Positions 18,881 through 27,910 of a DNA stretch of 64,000 nt are shown here, piece by piece; position 1 is the stretch's first letter, and every line of letters begins with the position of its first letter. Origin of the DNA: an uncultured Porphyromonadaceae bacterium (GTDB lineage Bacteria; Bacteroidota; Bacteroidia; Bacteroidales; Muribaculaceae); NCBI GenBank assembly GCA_947174235.1, contig CAMWID010000004.1, positions 20,569 to 84,568 on the forward strand, read 5' to 3'. Both the position numbers and the translations under genes were made by a program. Under the pieces are notes generated by a model, which saw only the letters and a program-made list of their open reading frames with translations, was not told the origin of the DNA and did no database searches.

Positions 18881-20650
18881 ATGAAGAAATCATATAAATT
18901 TTTAGCTTTGGCTATGATATTCGGGGCTACGTCCGCCATGACATCGTGTAGCGACTACCTCGACAAACAGCCTTCCAACGAGCTTACCGAAGACAAGACG
19001 CTCGGAAGCTGGAGCATGTTTGAATATTTTCATAACGACACTTATAACTTCCTTCTCCACGGGGCGAACCGTGTCAACGGATCATGGCTTGACGCCGCTA
19101 CAGATCTTTCCCAGACTTCGTTCGCAACCGGAGGAACCCGCACCACCTTCAACATCGGAAATTATTACGGAGGCGGAGGGAGCGCGGAGCTGAGCGACAC
19201 ATGGGAATCGCGTTACCGTGGCATACGTAAATGCAACCGTGTCATCAATCAGATGGACCAGGTGCCTAACGATATCACCAAGACACCCGAGCAGGAGGCA
19301 CGCGACCGCGACATCATGCGTGCCGAGGCACGCACGTTCAGGGCGTATTTCTATTGGGAGCTGTTCCTGAGGTTCGGTCCTCTTCCCATCGTGACGGAGG
19401 TGCTTGACCCCACCCAGGACATGATAACACCATATTCCGAGCGTCCCACCGTGAAGGAATATGTGGTGGATTTCATTCTACGTGAGCTTGAAGAAGCGGA
19501 AAGCGATCTTTTGTCTTATGAGGATGCATGGAGCGCGAACCGTATCGGACGGCTTTCCAAGCCGATGAACCGTGCTCTTGTGTCGAGGATCAAACTTTAC
19601 ATGGCGTCTCCGAGATATGCCGCGCAGAGCGGTATCACATGGCAGGAAGCCGCCGAGGCAGCCGAAAGCTTTATACGAGATTTCGGAGGCAACTTCGGTC
19701 TGTTCGCCGAGGCAAACATCGATCCCGCCGAGAACTATGCCAACGCAGTGCTCCGCACGCAGTATACCGGAAACAACAACGAGGTTATCTTTTTCCGCAA
19801 TGACGTGACTATCGGATGGACGGGAATCTCGCTTGACACTCCCGTAGGCGAAGGCGGCTCAGGTGGAAACTGCCCTTCACAGAACCTTGTGGACATGTAT
19901 GACATGGCAGACGGCTCTTCTCCGTTCATGCAGTATGACGCCACCGGCGCGCCTGTCTATCCTTCCGGATCACTCACGCCGGCGGTCAACAGCGCGAGCG
20001 GCTACAGCGACGCCGCGATGTGGGACAACCGCGATCCACGTCTCAGGGCTACCGTCCTTTATCAGGGCGTACAATGGGGCACGACCCGCGATAACAGCAC
20101 AATCGACGTGCGTCCGGGTATGGCTGACAATCCTACGGGCAACGCCAACGCCACCCCTACCGGATATTATATGCGCAAGTATATCCCGGCATCTATCCTC
20201 AGCTCCAACCACAGCGGCACCGCCTACAGGCTCTGGACAATTATCCGTTACGCCGAGATACTGATGAACTATGCCGAGGCGATGAACGAGCTCAACGGTC
20301 CGTGCCAGCAGGTGTTCGATATGCTTGACATGGTGCGCCATCGCGCCGGAATCACCGGAAGTGTAGCCGACCGTGCCGATCTTGCCGACAAAGACGCCAT
20401 GCGTAACTTTATCCACAAGGAGCGTACCGTGGAATTTGCCTTCGAGGAACACAGGTCATGGGACGTGCGCCGCTGGAATGTGGCTGTGGAGGCTCTTTCC
20501 CGCCCAGTATACGGCGTGAACGTGGCAATGGACGGAACGATATCCCGTAAAAAAGCTCAGGACCGAGTGTTTGAGGAGCGTATGTATCTTTATCCGATTC
20601 CCGAGGGTGAGGTCTGGAAGACAGGGCTTGAAAACAACCCCGGCTGGTAA
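18881..20650 (+). CDS. SusD/RagB-type lipoprotein (pair 1)
   Basis: TSCSDYLDKQPSNELTEDK; RYAEILMNYAEAMNEL; FIHKERTVEFAFEEHRSWDVRRW; YPIPEGEV. Confidence 0.95.
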   Translation: MKKSYKFLALAMIFGATSAMTSCSDYLDKQPSNELTEDKTLGSWSMFEYFHNDTYNFLLHGANRVNGSWLDAATDLSQTSFATGGTRTTFNIGNYYGGGGSAELSDTWESRYRGIRKCNRVINQMDQVPNDITKTPEQEARDRDIMRAEARTFRAYFYWELFLRFGPLPIVTEVLDPTQDMITPYSERPTVKEYVVDFILRELEEAESDLLSYEDAWSANRIGRLSKPMNRALVSRIKLYMASPRYAAQSGITWQEAAEAAESFIRDFGGNFGLFAEANIDPAENYANAVLRTQYTGNNNEVIFFRNDVTIGWTGISLDTPVGEGGSGGNCPSQNLVDMYDMADGSSPFMQYDATGAPVYPSGSLTPAVNSASGYSDAAMWDNRDPRLRATVLYQGVQWGTTRDNSTIDVRPGMADNPTGNANATPTGYYMRKYIPASILSSNHSGTAYRLWTIIRYAEILMNYAEAMNELNGPCQQVFDMLDMVRHRAGITGSVADRADLADKDAMRNFIHKERTVEFAFEEHRSWDVRRWNVAVEALSRPVYGVNVAMDGTISRKKAQDRVFEERMYLYPIPEGEVWKTGLENNPGW

Positions 20651-20683
20651 TCCTTAAAATCAAACTGAAAAAATCGAACAGTT

Positions 20684-23600
20684 ATGAACCGCATCATAAA
20701 TGAAATACGAAACAGAGCGAGACTTGTCGCTGCCGCCACGGTGATCACCGGGTGCTCCGCCATGGTCTTCGCCGCCCCCACGGGCAATCTCCTGAAAGGT
20801 CGGGTGGTCGATCCTGAAGGAAACCCCATCCCCGGGGCTGTGGTGAATCTTGCCGAGCAAAGCAAGGTGGTGTTCACCGATGAAAACGGAGAATTCACTA
20901 TCAAGGACGCGAACTATGACGATGAGGTAAACGCCACATGTGTGGGTTATATCACGTCGATAAAGCAGGTGGAAGATTTCAGTTCCCCTATAGAGATCGT
21001 GCTTCAGCCTGACACCGATCCCTATCTTCATGTCGCCCCTGTGGCGTTTGGTGAACAGGAGAAGAAATTCCTCACGGACTCCCGTTCGGTAGTTACCGGA
21101 GAAGAATTGCAGCGTTATCCGGTCACAGTGCTTCAGAATGCCTTCAACTCCCTGCTCACAGGTGTCGAGACCTATGAGGTTTCTTCCGAGCCGGGATGGT
21201 CGGAGACAAAGATGTATGTGCGCGGTATCCGCACACTCAACGCCAGCGCACGTAATCCGCTTATCATCGTTGACAATGTGGAACGAGACCTCTCTTTCCT
21301 TGACGCTTTCCCGATCGAGTCGGTGACAGTGCTCAAGGACGCCGCCGCCACCGCCCTCTACGGCATGCGTGGCGCCAACGGTGTGATACTTGTCACCACC
21401 AAACGCGGCGAGGCTGGAAAGACACATATCAATTTTACTCAGGAGGTGGGTTTTCAGACACTTACGGGAAAAGTGGAGAACCAAAATTCCTATAATCTCG
21501 CCCTTACCAAGAACCAGGTGCGTTATCTTGACGGGAAAGACCCTCTCTATACTGCGGACCAGATTGAAAAATATCGCCGTGTCTGCAATGGTGAGACTCT
21601 CGACGGAATGGACCGTTACCGCTATTTCAACACCAACTGGTTTGATGAACTTTATCGTGAGACCGCTCCGGTAGTTAAGACAAACCTTCAGATTTCCGGC
21701 GGCAACAACCGTGCCCGTTATTATGTGTCGTTCTCATATCTCCGTCAGGAAGGTATGTGGAACACCAACGGTACCAATTTCAATGAGCGTTTCTCCACAC
21801 AACACGTTCTCAACCGTTGGAACCTCCGTTCAAACCTTGACATCAATGTCAACAAATATCTCCGTGTAGGACTTGATCTCGGCGGTCGTATAGACAATAT
21901 TCTCCAGCCGACTACTCCGGTATTCAACCTGACGACTTTCGGTGCCGTGGAGGCAGACCCGATGCGTCCGGTATACTGTCCCAACGGAGAGCTGTATGTT
22001 GACGGAAGCGCCAGCAACCCGACATACCTGCTCGGTTCATCCGGTCAGGAAAAGAACCGTCGCCGTCAGTTGTATTCAACTGTCGATGTGACCGGAATCC
22101 TCGATCCCATCACAAAAGGTCTTGAGGCAAATCTCGTGGTCAGCTTCGATGCGTTCGACGTGTTCCAGTCCACCCAGACCAACAGTGTCAATTCATATTC
22201 GTATGACTACACCAATATGGCTGTGGAGAATGTTGAGGATTTCACATACACGCAGACCAACCGCTATTCCGAGTTGACCAATCCTACCGCCAACGAACGT
22301 GCAAACTCCTGGACTCTCAACACCCGTTTCGGATTGAAATACGACCGTGAGTTCGATCGCCACCGAGTTCAGGCAAACGCGTTTATCCGCGCCTATCAGC
22401 AGCGGCTCAACGTGCGTGAGGCGAACACAGACAACTCCATGTATTCGTCTGACCGTTACCTGTCGTACAACGGATCACTCGCTTATATTTATGACGGACG
22501 ATACATCGTCTCCGGCAACATCTCGCAGATGGGCAATGACAACTTCGCTCCCGGCGACCAATGGGGCACTTTCTGGGGAGCCTCTCTCGGATGGGTGCTT
22601 TCAGAAGAGAAATTCCTCCGCAATCCTAATATCGACCTGTTGAAATTCAGAGCTTCATATGGTAAGTCAGGTATGAGCGACACCGGAGCGGGACGTTATC
22701 CCTATCAGTCAACTTTCGCCACTTCCGGAGGTTACAGCTTCGGTCACAACGCCACCATCGTTCCGGGATTTATCGAGAGCGTAGCCGGCAATCCCAACAG
22801 CAAATGGGAGATCTCCAAGATGCTCAACCTCGGTCTTGACTGGGATTTCTGGCACCGTCGTCTTTACGGTTCTTTCGATATCTTCAAGGAATGGCGTAGC
22901 GATATCCTTATCGAACGTTCCACCAACCCCGACATCCTCGGTATCACTTTCGCGCAGGATTCTTACGGAAAAGTGGAATCTAAAGGTCTTGAACTCACCA
23001 TAGGTCACTCCAACAGGATCGGTGAGGTGAGCTATACTGTGGAAGGTCTCCTTTCATGGAACAGGAACAAGATTGTCGAGATGGACGAGATCGCACCTTC
23101 GGTGGAATGGCAGCGCAAGACAGGCGACCGTATCAGGGACTATGCTTCCGTGGCGTCCATCTATGAATGGGAAAACCGTGACGTGATCGGTGGTTGGAAC
23201 GCCTACCGGTTCAACGGCTGGGCATCCGATCCCGCCCTGATCTCCACATCGCAGGCTGATGCTATCGCAAATCCTGAGAAATATCCTTATAACACATTCT
23301 CAGGCGGAGGACAAAAGCTCGGAACAGCTGTGTTTAAAGACCTCAACGGCGACCGTCAGATAGACTCCCGCGACATGGAGCCCTACGGATATACCCTCAT
23401 CCCCGAACTCACACCCTCTATATCGCTATATGCGGCATACAAGGGATTTGACGTGAAGGTTGTAGGCACCGCATATCTCAACCGTTCGGTGTTCCTGTCT
23501 CCTTCCATGACATTCTCTGAATGGGGAAGCAACAACGCGACACACGAGGTGACAAAAGCCTGGGGTTATTATACCGACGATCCACTCGATCCGCGCAATA

Positions 23601-23917
23601 TCAACGCCAAATATCCACGTCTGAGCTACACCTACAATACGGAAGACTCATCACGTGACAACGGTTCTTATCAGAACGACATATGGATCATGAACGGAGA
23701 CTATTTCGCGCTCCGCAACATCGAGGTGGGATATTCCCTTCCTACGAGCCTTATTTCCAAGATTCATATGAGCCAGTGCCGTTTCTATTTCAGCGCGTAT
23801 AACCTGGCAAACTGGAGCCATCTCCCCAAAGGAATGGACCCCGAAAAGCCTATGTCATACTGCTGGTGGTATCCGAAGACCCGTACATTCAACTTCGGCG
23901 TTCACGTAGAATTCTGA
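20684..23917 (+). CDS. SusC-type TonB-dependent transporter (pair 2), divergent TonB-box region
   Basis: GNLLKGRVVDPEGNPIPGAVV; GMRGANGVILVTTKRG; C-terminal RTFNFGVHVEF. Confidence 0.95.
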   Translation: MNRIINEIRNRARLVAAATVITGCSAMVFAAPTGNLLKGRVVDPEGNPIPGAVVNLAEQSKVVFTDENGEFTIKDANYDDEVNATCVGYITSIKQVEDFSSPIEIVLQPDTDPYLHVAPVAFGEQEKKFLTDSRSVVTGEELQRYPVTVLQNAFNSLLTGVETYEVSSEPGWSETKMYVRGIRTLNASARNPLIIVDNVERDLSFLDAFPIESVTVLKDAAATALYGMRGANGVILVTTKRGEAGKTHINFTQEVGFQTLTGKVENQNSYNLALTKNQVRYLDGKDPLYTADQIEKYRRVCNGETLDGMDRYRYFNTNWFDELYRETAPVVKTNLQISGGNNRARYYVSFSYLRQEGMWNTNGTNFNERFSTQHVLNRWNLRSNLDINVNKYLRVGLDLGGRIDNILQPTTPVFNLTTFGAVEADPMRPVYCPNGELYVDGSASNPTYLLGSSGQEKNRRRQLYSTVDVTGILDPITKGLEANLVVSFDAFDVFQSTQTNSVNSYSYDYTNMAVENVEDFTYTQTNRYSELTNPTANERANSWTLNTRFGLKYDREFDRHRVQANAFIRAYQQRLNVREANTDNSMYSSDRYLSYNGSLAYIYDGRYIVSGNISQMGNDNFAPGDQWGTFWGASLGWVLSEEKFLRNPNIDLLKFRASYGKSGMSDTGAGRYPYQSTFATSGGYSFGHNATIVPGFIESVAGNPNSKWEISKMLNLGLDWDFWHRRLYGSFDIFKEWRSDILIERSTNPDILGITFAQDSYGKVESKGLELTIGHSNRIGEVSYTVEGLLSWNRNKIVEMDEIAPSVEWQRKTGDRIRDYASVASIYEWENRDVIGGWNAYRFNGWASDPALISTSQADAIANPEKYPYNTFSGGGQKLGTAVFKDLNGDRQIDSRDMEPYGYTLIPELTPSISLYAAYKGFDVKVVGTAYLNRSVFLSPSMTFSEWGSNNATHEVTKAWGYYTDDPLDPRNINAKYPRLSYTYNTEDSSRDNGSYQNDIWIMNGDYFALRNIEVGYSLPTSLISKIHMSQCRFYFSAYNLANWSHLPKGMDPEKPMSYCWWYPKTRTFNFGVHVEF

Positions 23918-23936
23918 CACTCTGTTTTCAATTCTC

Positions 23937-23970
23937 GGTTTCCGGCAGGATCCGGATCCTGCCGGAAACC
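23937..23970. promoter_or_regulatory. Perfect 34-nt palindrome (intercistronic hairpin) between susC2 and susD2
   Basis: GGTTTCCGGCAGGATCC|GGATCCTGCCGGAAACC, not followed by a T-run. Confidence 0.85.
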
Positions 23971-24003
23971 ATCAGACAGCAATTTCAAAACCAAGATATC
24001 ATA

Positions 24004-25785
24004 ATGAACTCTAAAATATTATCATTGGCGGCGGGAGCTATCCTCTCATTCGGGGCTGTATCGTGCAGCGATTACCTTGACAAAGAGGTGGACCTTACAT
24101 TGCAGGCAGACAATGTATTTTCCGACTATGACCGCACCCGCGGCTATCTCGCCCAGCTTTACGATTATCTTCCCGACGCTTTTCAGGGATATAACGATAC
24201 CCAGTACCGTCTTTCCCAGGACTGCATGACGGACAATGCGGTCGACTACTGGGGTGTGGCGCGCTACCATTCAGTGATAGCCGACGCTTATGACGCCACA
24301 AACCATTGGTTCGCCGATTTCTATTGGGAACGTGATTACAAAGGTATACGCGGCATAAATCAGTATCTTCTCAACGCCCGTCCCGACGTTGTGGGCAATG
24401 CCGAAAAAGCGGGCGATGACAACCGCCTTTACGACAGATGGGATGCCGAGGCGAGAGTGCTCCGCGCTATCCTGCATTTCGACCTGCTGTCATGGTATGG
24501 CGACATCCCTATTGTGGCTGACGATGAAAACGGCACCCCTATCATCCTTTCTCCGGGAATGACACTCCCTGAACGTAAGGCAGCGGCAGATGTGCTGGAA
24601 TGGATCGCGCAGGAATGTGACAAATATAAAGACAATCTTCCTTTCCGTTACTCCAACGAGACCGAAAACTGGGGACGTATAAACGGGGCTGCGGCTTATG
24701 CTCTCAAGACCCGTGCCCTACTCTACCGCGCATCCCCTCTTTTCAACCCCGGCAACGATGTGTCGCGCTGGACAGCGGCTGCCAACGCGGCGAAAGATTT
24801 CATTGCAAAAAACAATATGCAGACCAATCCTTACCGTCTGTATACCACCGACAGCAATGATCCCTCACAGAACTATTATCAGTGTTTTGTATCCAACCCG
24901 GTGCTCAACAATGAGTATATCCTGAGCCGCTCGGTATGGGAAAACACTCTCCAGATCGAATATTTCAACGCTCCATGCGGATTTACAGGTGCGATCAGCG
25001 CCACCGGTTATCTCAATCCTACACAGAACCTTGTCGATTCATATGAGACAATCAAGGGGTTGCCTATCGACCAGGATCCTGACTATGACGACCAGAATCC
25101 GTTCGTGAACCGTGACCCACGCCTTGAACAGACCATTCTCCATCACGGATCGATATGGGGCGACGGTGACGAGGCACGTGCCATAGACGTGAATAATGAC
25201 GACACCCGCCGAGGCGCCGATTATGCGAGAGGAAACGGCGGAACAGCCACAGGCTACTATTCAAAGAAATATCTGCACAATATCCGTTGGGACGGCACTG
25301 TGGGCGGTCAGCGTCACGCATGCCCCATCTTCCGCTATGCCGAGATACTTCTTGCCGCCGCAGAGGCGCTCAACGAGGCGGGGCAGACCGGAGAGGCTTA
25401 TACTTATGTAAACCAGGTGCGCGCCCGCGTGGGTATGCCCGCCTATGCCGGCATGAGTCAGGATCAGCTCCGTGAGCGCATCCAGAACGAGGCGAGGATT
25501 GAATTCTGTTTCGAGGATCACCGTTATTTCGATGTGCGTCGCTGGAAGCTTTTTGAGAAGAATGGCGGAAGCGCCACCGCGGAAGCTTCTCTTCCTCGTT
25601 ACCGTCAGGTATTCACTCTTTATGGAGTCTCTGTAAGGGAAGGAACGTCACAGACGTTCAACTATGGTCTGAGCGATATCGACTCACGCTATTCATTCAC
25701 CGCACCAAAGAACTATTTCTTCCCGATACCTTACGCCGAACTTCAGAAGACCGGCTATCCTCAGACACCGGGTTGGGAACTTTGA
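24004..25785 (+). CDS. SusD/RagB-type lipoprotein (pair 2)
   Basis: MNSKILSLAAGAILSFGAVSCSDYLDKEVDL; FRYAEILLAAAEALNEAG; RIEFCFEDHRYFDVRRW. Start at 24004 rather than ORF start 23866. Confidence 0.95.
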   Translation: MNSKILSLAAGAILSFGAVSCSDYLDKEVDLTLQADNVFSDYDRTRGYLAQLYDYLPDAFQGYNDTQYRLSQDCMTDNAVDYWGVARYHSVIADAYDATNHWFADFYWERDYKGIRGINQYLLNARPDVVGNAEKAGDDNRLYDRWDAEARVLRAILHFDLLSWYGDIPIVADDENGTPIILSPGMTLPERKAAADVLEWIAQECDKYKDNLPFRYSNETENWGRINGAAAYALKTRALLYRASPLFNPGNDVSRWTAAANAAKDFIAKNNMQTNPYRLYTTDSNDPSQNYYQCFVSNPVLNNEYILSRSVWENTLQIEYFNAPCGFTGAISATGYLNPTQNLVDSYETIKGLPIDQDPDYDDQNPFVNRDPRLEQTILHHGSIWGDGDEARAIDVNNDDTRRGADYARGNGGTATGYYSKKYLHNIRWDGTVGGQRHACPIFRYAEILLAAAEALNEAGQTGEAYTYVNQVRARVGMPAYAGMSQDQLRERIQNEARIEFCFEDHRYFDVRRWKLFEKNGGSATAEASLPRYRQVFTLYGVSVREGTSQTFNYGLSDIDSRYSFTAPKNYFFPIPYAELQKTGYPQTPGWEL

Positions 25786-25828
25786 TTAAATTAGCAATGT
25801 GCAATTATTAATCAGCAATTTGTCATCT

Positions 25829-27730
25829 ATGAAATTAAATAAATATTTATCAATCGCGTTTGCGGCAGGTCTCCTTTTTTTAGGAGCCTGCAGCGACGAC
25901 GAGGTGAGCTACCCTGAAGGACAGGGGATTGTCCTGGAAACACCCCGGACATTAGACCTCGGAGGCAGTTACGCCTCATTCGCGACCCGGTTTCACATGA
26001 AGAGCGACGCCCATTATACCAAGGCGGGCTATGTGATATCGGAGACACCCAACCCTACTATCTACGGCAGTGTGTACGAGGGTACGGTATCGGGTGATAC
26101 CATCAAGGTCACGATAGTTGATCTCGCCCCGCAGCGGGAATACCATGTGCGCGCCTTTATGAGCGAATACAAAGGTGATGTGGTCTATTCTTCCGATTTC
26201 GTTTTTACCACCGGTGAAGGTTCGCTTCAGGAACAGCTTGTCCACTATCGCGGTCCGTCGTATCCGGATTATTATGTTGATCTGTCAGGCTGGGGCAACC
26301 GTAGCCAATGGAATCTCGCCAATGTGCATGACCCTTCTGTCGTGAAAGCTGCCGACGGATATTATTACATGTATCAGACCGATGCCTCCTATGGCAACGC
26401 CCACGTAGAGGGGGGACATTTTCATGGACGCCGTTCGCTTGATCTTGTGAATTGGGAATATCTCGGAGGGACAATGCCCGCTCTTCCCGAATGGGTTGTG
26501 CCTAAGCTTAACGAGATCCGTGCCGACATGGGACTCGGAGCCGCCGCACCGGATGAGAACGCCTTCGGATATTGGGCTCCATGTGTCGTGAAAGTAAGGG
26601 ATGACCTTTACCGCATGTATTATTCAATTGTTGTCCCCGGCACTATCGACGGCGACAACTCATGGGGAGAGCGTGCGTTTATCGGAATGATGGAAAACAG
26701 CAACCCTGCCGACAACGAAGGTTGGGAAGACAAAGGGTATGTGATTACAAATGCTTCTGACAAAGGTCTTGATTTTCACGTGGCTCCTGACGACTGGGCA
26801 AACTGCTATTACAAATATAATGCGATCGACCCTTCAGTCATCATAACTGACAATGGCGAGCACTGGATGGTCTATGGGTCATGGAACAGCGGTATCGCCG
26901 CCGTGAAACTGAATCCCGAAACCGGCAAGGTGGCTGCGGAATTAGGCAATCCGTGGGGAACAGACGCTGAAATCGCCCCTTACGGCAAACTGATAGCCAC
27001 ACGCCAGATGGGCAACCGCTGGCAGGGCTCAGAAGGTCCTGAAGTGATTTATCGCGACGGATACTACTATCTTTTCCTTGCTTACGACGCGCTTGACGTG
27101 GCTTACAACACACGCGTGGCACGTTCCCGCAATATCGAAGGTCCTTATGTGGATATCAATGGCACAAACATCACCGACAATGGCGGGGATGCTCTCCCGG
27201 TGGTGACACATCCGTATAAATTTGCCAATTCACAGGGATGGGTGGGATTCTCCCACTGCACTGTGTTTGATGACGGCGACGGGAACTGGTTTTATGCTTC
27301 CCAGGCACGTTTCCCGGCGGGTGTGAACGGCAACGACGCGAGCAACGCCCTCATGATGGGTCATGTGCGTTCCATAGTATGGACAAAAGACGGCTGGCCT
27401 CTTGTAATGCCGGAGCGTTACGGCGCGGTGCCTCAGCTTGCCATAGCTGAAGAGGAGCTTATCGGAAGCTGGGAGGTGATAGATCTCGCCTATTCTTATG
27501 CACAGATGAAAGAGTCAGGAGAAATGACTCTTACTGCCGACCACACTGTATCCGGCGGCGCATGGGACGGCTCCTCATGGAGCTACGACGCACAGAACGG
27601 GATACTGAAAGTGGGTGATGCCGAACTGTATCTCAAACGTGAATGCGATTGGGAGAATGCAGAACGTCGCGCGACAATAGTGTTCGCCGGTCTTTCCGAA
27701 ACCACCTGGTGGGGAAAGAAAACCATTTGA
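25829..27730 (+). CDS. Lipoprotein GH43 with N-terminal FN3-like domain, endo-arabinanase-like
   Basis: Lipobox FLGACSDDE; NVHDPSVVKAADGYYYMYQTDA, AIDPSVIITDNGEHWMVYGS, GSEGPEVIYRDGYYYLFLA, GWVGFSHCTVFDDGDGNWFYASQARF. Confidence 0.87.
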   Translation: MKLNKYLSIAFAAGLLFLGACSDDEVSYPEGQGIVLETPRTLDLGGSYASFATRFHMKSDAHYTKAGYVISETPNPTIYGSVYEGTVSGDTIKVTIVDLAPQREYHVRAFMSEYKGDVVYSSDFVFTTGEGSLQEQLVHYRGPSYPDYYVDLSGWGNRSQWNLANVHDPSVVKAADGYYYMYQTDASYGNAHVEGGHFHGRRSLDLVNWEYLGGTMPALPEWVVPKLNEIRADMGLGAAAPDENAFGYWAPCVVKVRDDLYRMYYSIVVPGTIDGDNSWGERAFIGMMENSNPADNEGWEDKGYVITNASDKGLDFHVAPDDWANCYYKYNAIDPSVIITDNGEHWMVYGSWNSGIAAVKLNPETGKVAAELGNPWGTDAEIAPYGKLIATRQMGNRWQGSEGPEVIYRDGYYYLFLAYDALDVAYNTRVARSRNIEGPYVDINGTNITDNGGDALPVVTHPYKFANSQGWVGFSHCTVFDDGDGNWFYASQARFPAGVNGNDASNALMMGHVRSIVWTKDGWPLVMPERYGAVPQLAIAEEELIGSWEVIDLAYSYAQMKESGEMTLTADHTVSGGAWDGSSWSYDAQNGILKVGDAELYLKRECDWENAERRATIVFAGLSETTWWGKKTI

Positions 27731-27791
27731 ATATAACTCAAAAAAGAAGCGTTGCGCATCCTGATGCGTTAATGCTTCTGTAACGCCGGAG

Positions 27792-27827
27792 CGCGGAAGT
27801 CTGGAAACGGACTTCCGCGTTTTTTTA
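27792..27827 (+). terminator. Intrinsic terminator
   Basis: CGCGGAAGTC-TGGAAACG-GACTTCCGCG followed by a T tract. Confidence 0.9.
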
Positions 27828-27858
27828 TTCATTGATATATATGTGTCGGACGGGGATG

Positions 27859-27890
27859 TTTGCCAAAGCGGCAATTATTTTCTAAATTTG
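27859..27890 (+). promoter_or_regulatory. Bacteroidetes-type promoter TTTG-N20-TAAATTTG
   Basis: TTTG at 27859-27862 and TAAATTTG at 27883-27890, ~20 nt before the regulator ATG. Confidence 0.65.
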
Positions 27891-27910
27891 TAATTCACAA
27901 TACCTGACCT

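Noticed and set aside
20660-21484. 274-aa minus-strand ORF
   Set aside because: Antisense to susC2 plug region; low-complexity His-rich translation, no family.
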